Below, piece by piece: positions 11,501 through 21,970 of a stretch of 64,000 nucleotides of DNA. The notes under the pieces were generated by a model. It ran no database searches. It was not told the origin of the DNA and saw nothing but the letters and a program-made list of their open reading frames with translations. Both the position numbers and the translations under genes were made by a program. The DNA comes from Tiliqua scincoides (lineage: Eukaryota; Chordata; Lepidosauria; Squamata; Scincidae): positions 106,666,807 through 106,730,806 of the forward strand of contig NC_089822.1 of the NCBI RefSeq assembly GCF_035046505.1, in the 5' to 3' direction. Positions within the stretch are counted from its first letter, which is position 1. Every line of letters begins with the position of its first letter.

Positions 11501-14500
11501 CCATTCTCCTCTGGGGGGGGCAGCTATACCTCCAGGGGTGCTTGGAAAGCCACATCGAGGGTCACAACAGGAGATTAGACAAGCTCCTGGTCAAATCAAC
11601 TTAAGATTTATTGGACAATGGGTACCACAGAACAAGGTGGAGCCTCCTGACATCTCCTCCTCTTTCACAAAAGCCTTGAAGCTAAGGGTTAGTGGGAGGT
11701 TCCCCACCTGGGGAATAGTCTAGCACAGTGGCATAGCTAATGATCGTGTAGCCCAGTGCAAAGCTCAAAATGTTCCCCCACCAGGCTTTTTAAAAGGAGA
11801 AAATTGGGAGGAACCCACCTCCTCCCCCCCAGCAGCTCACCGCCCACTTGCTCTGCTGCCTCCCTCCAGTCAGTGGCATAGCTAAGACATCTATCTGCTA
11901 CCTGGGGTCAAAGAAGATTTTGTAGCTCCCCCTCCATGACAAAATCAGATTTAATTAATTAAGTAAATAAATAAAAAAGTTATTGGTTCCATTGCTGTAT
12001 CATTATAACATTTCATTGGCACTCAGGACAATCAGTCTCAGGTCAGTTTTGAGTTAAGCAAATCCACTTTTTGTTCCATAAAGGCAGTTGTGTTTTCATT
12101 TTCATTAATTGGCCATAACTTTTGATAGAATACAGATATTCCAGTGCTGTTTATTTCACTGCATTCTCCATCAAATTACCTTTCCAACGATATATAACAT
12201 GATGGTATTATTCATACGTGCCAAGATTTTCATAATTTTGGTCACTAGTGTCAAGCTAAGCTTGTTGCCCCCCCCTACAGGTTGATGCCCAGTGCAACTG
12301 CTACCCTCTGCACCCCCTTAGCTATGCCACCGGTCTGGGATAAGGTCCTGTAGGGTATCCAAGAGCCCAAGACACTTGCTAACACACAGCCTTCCCCAGG
12401 TCTGTGGCAGGACAAGACTAACTGCTCATTCTGAGCTGGCCCCTGGCCTATCCCAAGCTAGAAGACTAAGCTGTGAGAGTGGTTCCTGCTAATGCCCCTG
12501 GTTATGTCTTTGCCTGTTCTCCCTTCTATGAGGTCTTTCTTAGACCAGTCCTGGTCCTCCCAGCAGTCTGCCCTCTGCATTCCAGTCCCTCCAATCCTCC
12601 TTTCTTTCTTTGATTTCCCCTTAGTCTCATCTGTTCATCTTCCACCCTCCAACCAGCCTTCCAACTTGGTCTTCTATCTCCATCTTGACTGACTGACCAA
12701 CTTCCATCCTAAAGCTCAGCTGTAAAGGCTGGCCCTGGCACTACCTTTCTCCTCTCACTGATTATCAGCTGCTTTTTCCCCATGGCTGGGAGTATCTCAC
12801 TACACCCTAATGGAAGATAATTCATGGTCAGCATTGTTACACTGTTGCCTTAGAAGAGCCCAATTCCGGAGGCCACTTCTGTGCCCATAGCCATTGAATG
12901 ATGGTGGCAGAACAAATCTTTTTGTGGAAAGTGTTGCTTTTTGGTCACCTCCTCTTCTTTTTCATTCCATTCAAAAGGTAAGCTCCACTGTGAACCTTAG
13001 TGGAGGCATTCCCATTGGAGGAAGCCCAGGGGGGATTGTTCGTTGAGGTTCCTCTAAAAGCTGGAGCCAGTGCTGGAATCCCCCCATAGACAGATGGGCT
13101 AAAAGACACCCAACAAGCAGGATTTGGTTACAGGTGAAAGGGCATATTTTGCAGAATATAGTTGCCACTTACCAAAGAAGCAGGAAACAGAACTGCAGGT
13201 GAGAAATTGGAGAATGCTTCCCTCAATAGAAAGAACAATTAACAGGATTTCCTACTGAAAGTGTGTGTGATGCTTACTTTGGCCTTATGCCTTTGGCACA
13301 TCACGTACAATGAACCAGATAAGGGATCTGATATGAAAATAGAGGTACAAAAGACAGACTTCAGCAATAAAGCATTTTGTGGAACTTTTAGACCACTTTG
13401 CTGCTGACCATTCAGATTAATTCTTAATTTTTGTTGTATTACCACAACAAAAGTCAGCATTTTTTTGCCATTTAAGCAAAGTACCAAAAGGAATGGGAAT
13501 AAGAACAATAATTATAAATATATTGTTTTCCACCCCCAGCAATGCAGTGGCACCAAATGGCTTCTGTTGCACCCTGTGGGGAGGCAGTCCAGGTGGTCTC
13601 CTTTGGGAAAAGGAACAATTGGGGGTAAGGGGAAGAGTTTCCCCTTACCTCTGACTGAGCCGCTTTGGGCACCTATCCTGTGCTGGATACAGCGCAAGCC
13701 TCTTGGCTTGCCTGTTCCAGCGCAGGATAGGATTGCGACCTAATAGGCATTGCTCAGAAGGCAAACTATTCCAGATTAAAACCTTTGTAAGGCAAGAACC
13801 AAAGTCTACAGAAAGACATGCCCCAATTGTGCAACTGCAAAGAAGAGTCATTGCTCCTTAGTTTTTGCACAGGAAATCCTGTGTGTGTGTGTGTGTGGTA
13901 CAGATGACAGTTCCTGTGTGTGTATGAGATTATCATGGATAACATTAGGCCAACCAAACTATGCATAGCCCAGACTGACAAGCAGCCTCCCAAAAGGCAA
14001 AGCATCCTCCAAATAGGAATCAGGAAAAGGATATGCTTTAACATATCCCAGAAAGGTTTGGGTGAATGACTAAGGGCTGCTAATGGGGGCAATCTGGAGG
14101 GAGGGGAAGCAAGCATGAGAGAAGGTGGGTAGAATCTATGTGAGCTGATTGTACCTGGATGGATGGGTGGAATGAGCGCTTCCCCTGAAGCAGAGCTGAC
14201 CACTTAGCCAGTAAGGCTGGCTGATCCTGTGCGAAGTAAAGAGGAAGGCAAGTAGACAGAACATAGACAGAAAAAGGGGTTTGTTAGCTTGCTAAAACTG
14301 CATTCAGTTTCAAAGTAATTGCTAACCAGGATTAAATTCAAGAAGAAAGATATCTATTATGCAGCCTGGAGATGGGACTTCTTCAAACTGGGGAACAACA
14401 CACATTGCCTACTGTTGGCCAAATCAGACACCTTTCTAGAAGAGGGAAAACAACTTCATTGACTTGATTTCTGCCCATGAGTGAATTTGGCCTACTACGC

Positions 14501-17500
14501 CAGTCTCATGCTTTCCCCACCTCTCCTCCACGCCATCTGCCAACAGAGTGGATGAGCAGGTGACAGTCCATGCAGATGAGAAAGCACAATGTGCTCAAGA
14601 GCATATAGGATGCAGGGATAAGATCTCTGAAACAAAGCTTGTGATGGCAGTCAGATACTCTCCAACTTCTACGAGATGAATCCTGCAAGAGATTGTTCCG
14701 TAAACATCAGAACGCACCTTAGAAATGAAGAGAGAACTGCTGAAAAACGGAGAAATGGTATCACTTTTCTTTGGCCTCACATCACCCAAATTTTTGGGCC
14801 TCTGAGGGCCTTGAACTCCCTCAGCCTGCCACCCAGGCTCAGGGTGACCAGATGTCCTCTCTTTCCAGGACATGTTCTCTTTTTTAGCTTTGTGTCCTGG
14901 AAAAGAACTTAAATGTCTTCCTTTTCCCTGTGAGGAGGCAGCACAGAGCATTCTTGTAATGAATACATTATATGTAATATTGTTTTAAAATTAATAATAA
15001 GTACGTAATATAGTGTTTAGATTAACCACCTGAAATCTATATACAAGGGTTTATTTTACCTTTTTTTCTGGGATTTTAGGACTGTTCCTAAAAAAGGACT
15101 ACATTTTAGGACTGTTCAGCTGACACATGTGTGCTTTGAGTGCCCTCAGGAGAGTCATCGATGAGGTGTTAAGGGAGGTTTTATGTCCCATAGGGTTGCC
15201 ACACTGTGGCAGAGGAAGAAACCAGAGATGTCAAATTGTGGAGTCTGGGATAAAAGCAGCATCTTTGCAGCAGGAGTAGAATCATTTCTGCATTGCACAC
15301 AAGCAGTGGCGTTCCTGGGGTCCCCGCACCTGGGGCAACCTTCAGGATTCCACCCTGCCACACCCCGTTTCCCCCCTTCTCTGCCCCCCCCGCGCACCTG
15401 ACCTGGAAGTAATAGCAGGTAATGGTAAACCATCAATGCAATCACTTCTGCGCAGCTGCCTCGTCCGTTCCCCCTTTGAAAACAAGGGGGAACGGAGGAG
15501 GCAGCTGAGGCCCACATGGAGCCTTCTGTGCTGCGGGGGTCTTCATGGTACCCCCAGCCCGCTGAAGTTGAGACCTCCACACAGCTTGTAAGCTGGCGGA
15601 AGGCTCCATGGGGGCCGGGAAGCGGCATGCATCTCCTCCAAAGTCAGAGGGGGCGCGTGCTGCTTCCCCTGTACCATGGAGAGATGCCCTCTGAAGCGCA
15701 GGAGGGGCGACCTGGGCCAGGAAGCTTCCCCTGCACCACGAAGGGCCACTGTCTGAGGTGAAGGAGGAGTGACTGGGCCAGGAAGCTTCCCCTGCACCAC
15801 GGAGAGACGCCCTCCAAAGTGCAGGAGGGGTGACCCAGGCCAGGAAGCTTCCCCTGAGCCATGGAGAGACACCCTCTGAAGTGCAGGAGGGGTGACCTGG
15901 GCCAGGAGTCTTCCCCTGAGCCATGGAGGGATGCTCTCCAAGGCGCAGGAGGAGCGACCTGGGCCAGGAAGCGGCATGTGTCCCCTCCGACTTCAGAGGG
16001 GGCACGTGCCGCTTCCGCTCCGCCTCTGAGGGATGCCCTCAGAGGCAGAGCAGGAGCGCCCAGGAGCGCTCCTGGGAGGCAGTGGGAAGCTGCCTCCCCG
16101 GCAGCGTCTCGGCGCTGACCGTGCTGCCCCCTCCCCTCTTCCTTTATAGGAGGAGACAAGGTGGGTGCCCTAGAGTGTCAGTGCCTCTCTAGGGTGCCTG
16201 TCTCCTATCCTCCTATAAAAGGGAAGGGGAGGGGAGGGGCGGCTCAGTTGGTGCCCAGGCGCTGATGGAAAGGCAGCAAGCTGCCTCTCGGCAGCGCTCT
16301 TGGGCGCGTCTCCTGGGGGGCGGGGGCAGGGTGAGGCTCCAAGGCGCCCCTGGAGGGTTGGCGCTCAGGGCATTTGCCCCATTTGCCCCCCCTACATACA
16401 CCAGTGCACACAAGCCACAGCAAGGATGTTTGCTGTTACCTTCACATTTTCATTATGGATGCCAGAGCTGGAGATGGCCTGGAAACGGGAATCTTTGTTG
16501 CTGATTTCTGAGGTTAGTTGCTGTATGATTTTCTGCACTTTATCCACAGCCTTGGACACCATGCGGTGCCTCAGGTCCACCTGCAGACATAACACACCAC
16601 ATCTATAATGTTGCTGCAAATAGCCCCAAAACACATGCCAGGAGTTAGCCAAATAGAGCCACTGAACTAGACACTCCATGGAATGTGTGTATACACCTGA
16701 CTTGTAGACATGTGTGTACACATGTGCATGTATGAGCATTCTGATTGGCTGCCAGCCTGGCATCTGGCAACAAAATACCTGAAAGTGAACAGAAGTAGGG
16801 CCGCAACAATTCACAAACCAAATGTAACATAACCCCCCCCAAGACACAAAATGCTTAATTCCATGACACAACTCAGCAAAATCCAACATAGGTAGAATAC
16901 AAAAATTCTTCATCAGACAAAAAGAAATTTACTATTCTCGCTCATAAGCTATACTACAAAGTCTACAAGCAACCTTTGAACAGTCAGCCAGTGCTTTGCA
17001 CTTTAACTTATCAGGGAACACAGTGAATTTGTCTCCTACCCTCAAAGAGATTTTTATACCCTAAATATATTGGGACATATTGATGCAATATCACATGAAA
17101 GAAATAATTTTGCATCTTTTGTGGGTTTCACTACATTTCAATTTTTTTTGTTTTTTATTTTTTTTGTTTGACCAGAGGGCACAAAGAAGCTTAGAACAAA
17201 CATAGAGAAGAAAGGTAGCATAGATATGTATTTATCTTTCCTTGGGGCAAGCAAAACATGGTATCTGCACAGTGATCTGGAAAACAGGAAGGAGGATAAA
17301 TCCTTCCACTCCAGCACTGCAGTGTGCATTTAGTTTTCATTCCCCAGCTCCCCCGCCAGTCACAGCTGCATTTACCTTTTTAAAACATGGGAGATTCAAT
17401 CACAGATCTCCCAACGTCACCTCTAATTTGGTAAAAAAACCTTCCTGAAGCCACTACCAGGGATGTTATTCTTCTATGTACAGTCACAGTGTTGAATACT

Positions 17501-18257
17501 TTCAGTTCAGATGGGGAGGGCGTTGAAGTCTAACATGCCTGGTCAGTGCTGCATGTGAACAAAATGTGCCCTCTACAAGGTGTTCAAGATGTTCAAGAAC
17601 CCTCTACAAGTTTTCAGGGTTTTTTCAGCAGACAAATCAGTGTGGAAAGAGAATCCTAGAAGCAGGAAATATGAAAACCACTGTTCTAACCCCTCTTATC
17701 TCCCCAAATGGATACAAATGCTACCCTCTGCCATGAGAGCATCTGTACAGTAATCTGAATCCAGTCTGAATGCATCCTGCATTCCAGTCTCCTTGCATTT
17801 ATTCATAATGCAGGATGATAGCATAGATCCAAAAAGGGATACTTAAGAGCCATACCATGGCAGGAGCAGTTCTCAAGTTATTAAATTCTTTGGCTCTTTC
17901 ACAACATTTTGCCAGCTACTCATTTAGCTGGCAAATTAGTGAGATCAGCTGGACTAAATATGGAAAAGCTTAGGAAGCTCCAGATTTTATCCTATGATGT
18001 AATCTAATGGGTTACCAACCAAAGAATCCACTCTTTGGAGATTGCCACCTCAAGACAGAAGAGCTGAGGAATAGCATCCACTCCTTCGCTCTGAACCTTT
18101 AGAACAATGTTTCTCAATGTTTGTCCTCCACTGTACCACTTCACATGGTCCACCTATCTGAAGTACCACCAGAAGTAACTGGTGATGACATCATCACCTC
18201 AAGTACCACAGATGGTACCTGTACCACTGGTTGCGAAACACTGCTTTAGAAAACAAC

Positions 18258-18288
<31 letters not shown>

Positions 18289-18356
18289 GCACATAGAAAT
18301 GCCCTTACCTTATTCTGGATATATTGTTCTATAGCCTCTTCTGTAAGTGTCTTCAT
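5294..18356 (-). CDS. MAB21L3: MAB21L3, Mab-21 domain protein (whole gene, six coding exons)
   Basis: Joining 18356-18309, 16580-16440, 10592-10301, 8860-8679, 7598-7404 and 5527-5294 gives 363 residues, against about 362 for the human protein as I recall it. The start is fixed by an in-frame TAG two codons upstream (TAG ACT ATG). The product has the Mab-21 fold, shared with cGAS-type nucleotidyltransferases; conserved blocks include [23 protein letters not shown] and [15 protein letters not shown]. The family's biochemical role is unknown; the Xenopus protein has been linked to ectoderm patterning and multiciliated cell fate. The cGAS metal-binding E and D align with L69 and L71, while the third acid is kept as D185, so catalysis looks unlikely. 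SLC22A15 lies upstream on the same strand. All borders are GT-AG. Confidence 0.95.
6448..6644. mobile_element. hAT-like MITE in MAB21L3 intron 5
   Basis: A 197 bp element has inverted ends (CAGCAATTTTCAACC and GGTTGAAAATGGCTG) and an 8 bp flanking repeat that differs at one position (GTATAAAG at 440-447, GTCTAAAG at 645-652). It has no coding capacity. Confidence 0.75.
7404..7598 (-). CDS. MAB21L3: MAB21L3 coding exon 5
   Basis: It encodes residues 222-286, SFGFDLL through SSFHLQ, in phase 0 at both ends. The acceptor is TTTCTTGCAG and the donor GTAGGT. It contains the [12 protein letters not shown] block typical of the Mab-21 C-terminal half. Confidence 0.95.
7862..8146 (+). mobile_element. 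CR1 LINE 3' end, in MAB21L3 intron 4/5 region
   Basis: A severely 5'-truncated CR1 copy carries the last few dozen codons ([16 protein letters not shown] region, GYKP end) plus the 3' UTR and a short TTCTTATG tail. It lies at 7862-8146, in intron 4 (7599-8678). It matches the copy at 50695-52176 over its whole length. Confidence 0.9.
8679..8860 (-). CDS. MAB21L3: MAB21L3 coding exon 4
   Basis: It completes a split codon (D161) and runs to K221. It encodes [19 protein letters not shown] then [14 protein letters not shown]. The D185 in VDIE aligns with the third metal-binding acid of cGAS. The donor is GTACCA and the acceptor TCTTCCCTAG. This exon is not obvious as a long frame, but translates cleanly in phase. 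Confidence 0.93.
9281..9621 (+). mobile_element. hAT-like MITE carrying a captured palindromic repeat, copy 1
   Basis: The 341 bp element has inverted ends CAGTGGTTCTCACACTTT and AGTTTGAGAAACACTG and a perfect 8 bp duplication ATCTAGTG (9273-9280, 9622-9629). It lies in MAB21L3 intron 3. Relatives at 27335, 39026 and 49270 share the layout. Inside all four is half of the TTAA-type palindromic unit (AAACTTACCCAGAAGTAAG-like, here 9405-9440). Confidence 0.85.
9926..10112 (+). mobile_element. Fragment of the GGGCCTCTGAGAGG hAT-like family
   Basis: The left half of the roughly 390 bp element also seen complete at 60029-60408 and 62279-62674. This copy starts CAGAGCCTCTGAG and breaks off after the AAAAGTCTTTGG segment. 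It lies just beside MAB21L3 exon 3 and has no coding capacity. Confidence 0.7.
10301..10592 (-). CDS. MAB21L3: MAB21L3 coding exon 3
   Basis: It encodes residues 64-160 plus the first base of codon 161: [13 protein letters not shown] at the start, then [15 protein letters not shown] and [15 protein letters not shown]. The acceptor is TTTTTCTAG and the donor G/GTTAGT. In the frame the donor is followed at once by TAG, so correct splicing is required. L69 and L71 sit where cGAS has its paired acidic residues. Confidence 0.95.
11726..12332. mobile_element. hAT-like element with CAGTGGCATAGCTA ends, copy 1
   Basis: The 607 bp element begins CAGTGGCATAGCTAA and ends TTAGCTATGCCACCG, a 14 bp inverted end. 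Its flanks GTCTAGCA and GTCTGGGA are related 8-mers. A second copy of 773 bp lies at 48432-49204. There is no transposase frame. The internal sequence repeats the end motif at about 11873 (AGTGGCATAGCTAAGACAT), suggesting an old internal duplication or nested copy. Confidence 0.75.
13538..13745. repeat. MITE-like repeat with AGGATTGCG end
   Basis: It shares its right half (GGGGAAGAGTTTCCCCTTAC, then CTGGATACAGCGCA, then TAGGATTGCG) with 22800-22945. It is an internal relative of the GGGCGCAATCCTAA family and lies in MAB21L3 intron 2. It has no coding capacity. Confidence 0.55.
13881..13897 (+). repeat. (GT)n microsatellite
   Basis: About eight GT units in MAB21L3 intron 2. Confidence 0.9.
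14840..15120 (+). mobile_element. hAT-like fragment starting CAGGGTGACCAGATGTCC
   Basis: The left end reads CAGGGTGACCAGATGTCC, a terminus found in many vertebrate hAT-type MITEs. Phrases such as TTTAGGACTGTTC recur inside. The matching right end is not found nearby, so the right border is approximate and the copy is probably truncated. A short matching end (TCTGGTCACCCTAC) occurs alone at about 63820-63833. Confidence 0.45.
15304..16405. mobile_element. 1.1 kb GC-rich hAT-like element with internal minisatellite
   Basis: The element starts CAGTGGCGTTCCTGGGG, ends near ACATACACCAGTG, and is flanked on both sides by GCACACAAG (15295-15303, 16406-16414). Ends and duplication fit a non-autonomous hAT element, possibly related to the CAGTGGCATAGCTA family. 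The middle is a tandem array (15658-15965). Several long frames on both strands overlap here but follow the repeat and resemble no protein. Its right end lies only about 35 bp from MAB21L3 exon 2. Confidence 0.7.
15658..15965 (+). repeat. Minisatellite, about five units of 61-62 bp
   Basis: Units begin near 15658, 15720, 15781, 15843 and 15905 and share GCCAGGAAGCTTCCCCTG and GCAGGAGGGGTGACC. The units differ by several substitutions, so the array is not newly expanded. It lies wholly inside the hAT-like element. Confidence 0.85.
16440..16580 (-). CDS. MAB21L3: MAB21L3 coding exon 2
   Basis: It encodes residues 17-63, VDLRHRM to HNENVK, phase 0 at both ends, with acceptor TGTCTGCAG and donor GTAACA. 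It holds the [11 protein letters not shown] segment that stands where cGAS-type enzymes carry the GS nucleotide-binding motif; here the glycine is not followed by serine. Confidence 0.95.
18105..18243. mobile_element. Short hAT-like MITE in MAB21L3 intron 1
   Basis: A 139 bp element with ends CAATGTTTCTCAATG and CGAAACACTG and a perfect 8 bp duplication CTTTAGAA (18097-18104, 18244-18251). It belongs with the TACCACTGGTT-type element at 37978-38299. It lies about 65 bp downstream of the exon 1 donor in the direction of transcription. Confidence 0.8.
18259..18288 (+). repeat. (GA)n microsatellite
   Basis: About 15 GA units with one interruption, between a MITE and the MAB21L3 exon 1 donor site. 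On the transcribed strand it is a (TC)n tract only 20 bases past the donor. Confidence 0.9.
18309..18356 (-). CDS. MAB21L3: MAB21L3 coding exon 1
   Basis: Sixteen codons, [16 protein letters not shown], ending at donor GTAAGG. An in-frame TAG lies at 18362-18360, so translation cannot start further upstream in this frame. It is too short to be seen as a long frame but matches the length and pattern of the first coding exon of the mammalian gene. Any 5' UTR exon and the promoter were not identified. Confidence 0.9.
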
Positions 18357-19498
18357 AGTCTAGTCAAGACTTGTATGGTAAGTTCAGTATCTCCAAAGAC
18401 AAGGAAAGGGTTGACTGTACTCTTTTGATGCAGAGCAACAATCCAACGATTTTAAGCTGTAACTTTTCTTGTTTGGTGCCTCAAAAATACCAGTTTTCCC
18501 TGCAAATGGACAAGAAGCAAAACTTCTTTGTGTAACTCTTACCCTCAAATTGGCACTTAAAACCATTCCCAGTTCTTCTCCCAAATGTCACTTATTTGTC
18601 TGTATTTTTTTTTTTTATGGCAATTCTTACATCAACACATGTCGAAGGAGAGATTTAGGAAGTTCCAATCTTTGATTAGAAGCCAGAGCATTTTCCCAGC
18701 CATGCTAAAGGCTCTGAAAGTTTTGACTGCCACAAACTCTCTCCCTGTTCAACAAAGCTCTTCCTCAGGTCTGTTCTGAAATATTACATTTCAGCCCTTG
18801 CCCCTGCAACTTTCCCCCTGCAACTCTTGGGTTATTTTTACACACTGGAGTTGCAGTCCACAGCCTCCCTTCCTTATCTCTCCTTTCTCTCTTGCTGTAT
18901 TGACTGTAAATGCCACACCACTTGGGCCCTGCCTGCAGATTGCATTGCTTTCTTGACAGTAAACACACACTAAGCCACCTCTTGTTAGCTGCTAGCTGCC
19001 CAATCAAGCGCACATATAACACAAGTTGTTCAGGAAAGGAAAAACAATTGATTGAGCCCTCCATCAATCGAACAAGAGCGGGTGGCCTTTTGCAAAAGGT
19101 TGCATCATGGGAAGGGACGTGTGGCAGAGACTGTGAAAAATTCACGCTATACTATACAGAGCCAGAGATTTGCTTGGGCTGGGCCTCCTCTACAGCATAC
19201 TGCATGGATAATCTCTTCCTTGTTTAGCCTGACAGCACCACAAGAAACTGGCAGGCACTAAAGTCTGGAGAAGGCATTCATACAGGAGCACACACCAACA
19301 TTATGGCTTCAGTTGTCAAAGTCACCTGGGGTGAGCCACTCTGCTGGTGTCCACTGCTCACTCCTGCACCTTTGGCTCCTGAGACAGCATGATGTGGGTG
19401 GATTATACATGGCTGCTTCTATCCAGGGTCAATGTGTAGAGCGTCCATTGAAAACAATACATTTAACAATAAACAAAATCCCAGTCTATAAAGCTAAG

Positions 19499-19646
19499 CC
19501 AGTAGTGCCCAAATTTTTTCAACTGGCAGCTCCCTTGACCTACTGGGCCATTGGCTGCGGCTCCACCTTAGGGCTACAGTCCTATACATTGTATAGGAAA
19601 TGGGTTTTTTTGTGAGGATTCCATGGCTCACAGTTTGGGAACTGTG
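19499..19646. mobile_element. Short hAT-like MITE
   Basis: A 148 bp element with ends CCAGTAGTGCCCAAATT and CAGTTTGGGAACTGTG and a perfect 8 bp flank AAGCTAAG (19491-19498, 19647-19654). It has no coding capacity. Confidence 0.75.
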
Positions 19647-20349
19647 AAGCTAAGCCCTTCTTCTAAGGTTCCAGCCCTTCAGTGACAGTGATGAAAGTCA
19701 ACCATCCAAATCTAGGTCAGGTTTTATGTGCAGTATTAAGGGTTTGCTAGGTAGGGCACTAGCTGAGGGTCCATGCCCATGTAACCTGGCTGACCCCTGA
19801 AATATCACTACTGGTGGCAGCTATATTACCAATGCACCATCATCAGGGGGCCTCTAGTGCAGGCTTTGTCCCATGGCCTCAGGCAATCTGGCACTGGCAT
19901 TGCTTTACTTGACTGAACAGAAGTCCTCAGTCATCAGTACTGACTTCCATTGTCATGCCATTACAATGACAATCTCAAAGCTGCAAGCTCCCTATCTTTC
20001 CAGCTGTTAAGGCCCCCCCCCCACTTAAGGACTATGAGAGTTGGGCAACCTTTTCCATGTGCAGCAGGGTGGGCATTGCTAAGGTCCAGGCTAGGGCCAC
20101 AGTATTGACATGTTGGGCAGCCACCTGCGGGGGTGTCTGTTTTCTGGGATCCAATGCCTCCATTGTGTGAATGCTTTGGGGAAAGAGTTACTTAGAGAGC
20201 CATGCAGCCTTAGGGTGGCATATAGAGGATTATCCCATTTCAGCTTAATAATATTCTCATAATGTAGGTTAGGCAGAGAGAGAACAGTTTTCCCAATGTC
20301 ACCCTAGGTATTTTACTTGATTTGGACAGCAGCAGAAAAAGTCAATTAA

Positions 20350-20813
20350 GGTGCAGTCCTATACCAGTGGTTCCCAAATTGTGGGTTGGGACCCACTGGT
20401 GGGTTGCGGCCTGATTTTTGATAGGTCGCCAAAGAGTGATGGAGAGATCTGATAATTAATTGCTTCAAGCCCTGAAGCTATTCAGAAATCAGATACTGTA
20501 GCTGCTAACTGCACTGCAAGGAGCTCAGCTCCTGCAGTTTGAAAGCTTGTATAAATATAGGGGGATAAATGTTTGTGGGTCTTTCTTTCTGGTTATTATT
20601 ACTTATAAATAAAAAAATATTATTTCCTTTTAGATCTCCATTTTTAAAAGTCTGGTAAACGTAGGTGGGTCGTGTTAGAGTGGTGTATTAAAAAGTGGGT
20701 CCTGGTGCTAAAAAGTTTAGGAACCACTGCTATACACACTTTCTTGAGAGTAAGCCCTATTGAAAACAGTGGGAGTTAGGTAGTTCTGAGTAGATAAGCA
20801 TTGGATTGTGTTC
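20350..20813. mobile_element. TTAA-flanked palindromic MITE split by a hAT-like element
   Basis: The outer element lies between TTAA at 20346-20349 and TTAA at 20814-20817. Its two parts (20350-20364 and 20730-20813) together make the roughly 90 bp palindromic unit seen at 21703, 28709, 36439 and in the 63.4 kb array. The exact TTAA pair points to a piggyBac-like transposon for this unit. Confidence 0.7.
20365..20729. mobile_element. hAT-like MITE nested in the palindromic MITE
   Basis: Ends are CAGTGGTTCCCAAATTGTGG and AAAGTTTAGGAACCACTG. The sequence CTATAC of the host repeat appears on both sides (20359-20364 and 20730-20735), as expected from an insertion duplication that has changed slightly. 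Internal sequence differs from the 9281 family, so it is a separate subfamily. Confidence 0.75.
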
Positions 20814-21702
20814 TTAAGCAGTTACTTCATGTAGCCCTCTGATAGCTCATTTTCATCCACCAATGCAATATATATTATATCATTTAAACTCCTTTTTAAA
20901 TTACTGGGGTGCTGAATTTTGAGCCTCTGGATGAATTACCTTCAATTGCAACGTCCTGCCCCTATTTTTCCAGAGGTGCATTCAGTTACAGACATTCCTG
21001 GGATTTTCAAGTACAGTACCTGTTTTATAATAGTTTTGTAGTCTGTGCTACTGGGCTTGACCACAGGGAAGTACAAAATCGTTCCTGTTGGGGTTGTTAA
21101 GTCAGTCATTATAGCCATTCGTTTGGAGATTGTCTGGAATTACTGCCTTTAGCATTGACTGTTTCTTTTTAATGCCTTCTCCCAGAGACCTTGAACTACA
21201 TTGCGAAAATAGGAATGTCAACTAAACATGCTAGTCCCTGCTATTTTAGAGATGTTCTGTGCACATTTTTTTTTAATGATTGGATTGACTAAGGGGTAGA
21301 GGCCTGGAAATAGAAATGCTTTGCATTGCTGATGCTAACCCACTGTGACAGCAGCATGGTCATGTGCTGAACTGTTTTTCCATTGCTTCTGATCCTATTA
21401 GATCAATACTCAACAGCCACATCAACTGTGTCTCTGCTGTTGGTTTGTTGTTTTTTTTTGCACATAATAAGCCTGTCCAATAGATAGTTACTGATATGTC
21501 AGTTTCATGCACCATAAAGGTGATTTCTTCGTACTAGGAAGATTTTTTTTAGTTAGTTAATTAGTTAATTAACAGTTAACAGTTAGTTAATTAACAGGCT
21601 CTGGAGACTTCAGAATTCATCTTCAGGCAGAATGACAAAATCAAACAGATGTAGGAGCTTAAATGCAAAAGGCACAATGCAGCAAAAATTTAGTCACTTT
21701 AA

Positions 21703-21792
21703 CAGCCCAATTCTATCCACACTTTCCTGGGAGTAAGCCCCATTGACTCTAATGGGACTTACTTCTGAGTAGACATGCACAGGATTGGGCTG
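21703..21792. mobile_element. Palindromic MITE unit (TTAA type)
   Basis: A 90 bp imperfect palindrome, starting CAGCCCAATTCTATCC and ending CAGGATTGGGCTG, flanked by TTAA and TCAA. Its centre reads GTAAGCCCCATT then AATGGGACTTAC. It could fold into one long hairpin. Non-coding. Confidence 0.75.
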
Positions 21793-21907
21793 TCAATCTC
21801 ATTCTGCTGCTGCCAATGAAATTTAGTCATGGCTAAATTTCTGGATTTTGATAAACATCCACAAATTCACTGCCTATTAAAGCACCTGGTTGAACCAAAT
21901 TACTTAA

Positions 21908-21970
21908 CCCATTTCTGCCCAGCCCAAATTTGGTCTCTGTTGCATATATGCAATGTTGGGCAGAGATGTC
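21908..21970 (+). mobile_element. TTAA-flanked miniature element, copy 2
   Basis: A 63 bp copy of the unit at 456-529, set between TTAA sites at 21904-21907 and 21971-21974. Ends are CCCATTTCTGCCCAGCC and GTTGGGCAGAGATG. Confidence 0.75.

Noticed and set aside
13766-14203. A 145-codon minus-strand frame in MAB21L3 intron 2
   Set aside because: It has low-complexity and histidine-threonine repeats from a GT tract, no homology by eye and no splice sites in phase with the neighbouring exons.
15442-16192. Several long overlapping open frames on both strands in a GC-rich block
   Set aside because: They follow the 62 bp minisatellite and GC-rich repeat, show shifted copies of the same peptide in different frames, and resemble no protein. 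They lie inside a hAT-like element.
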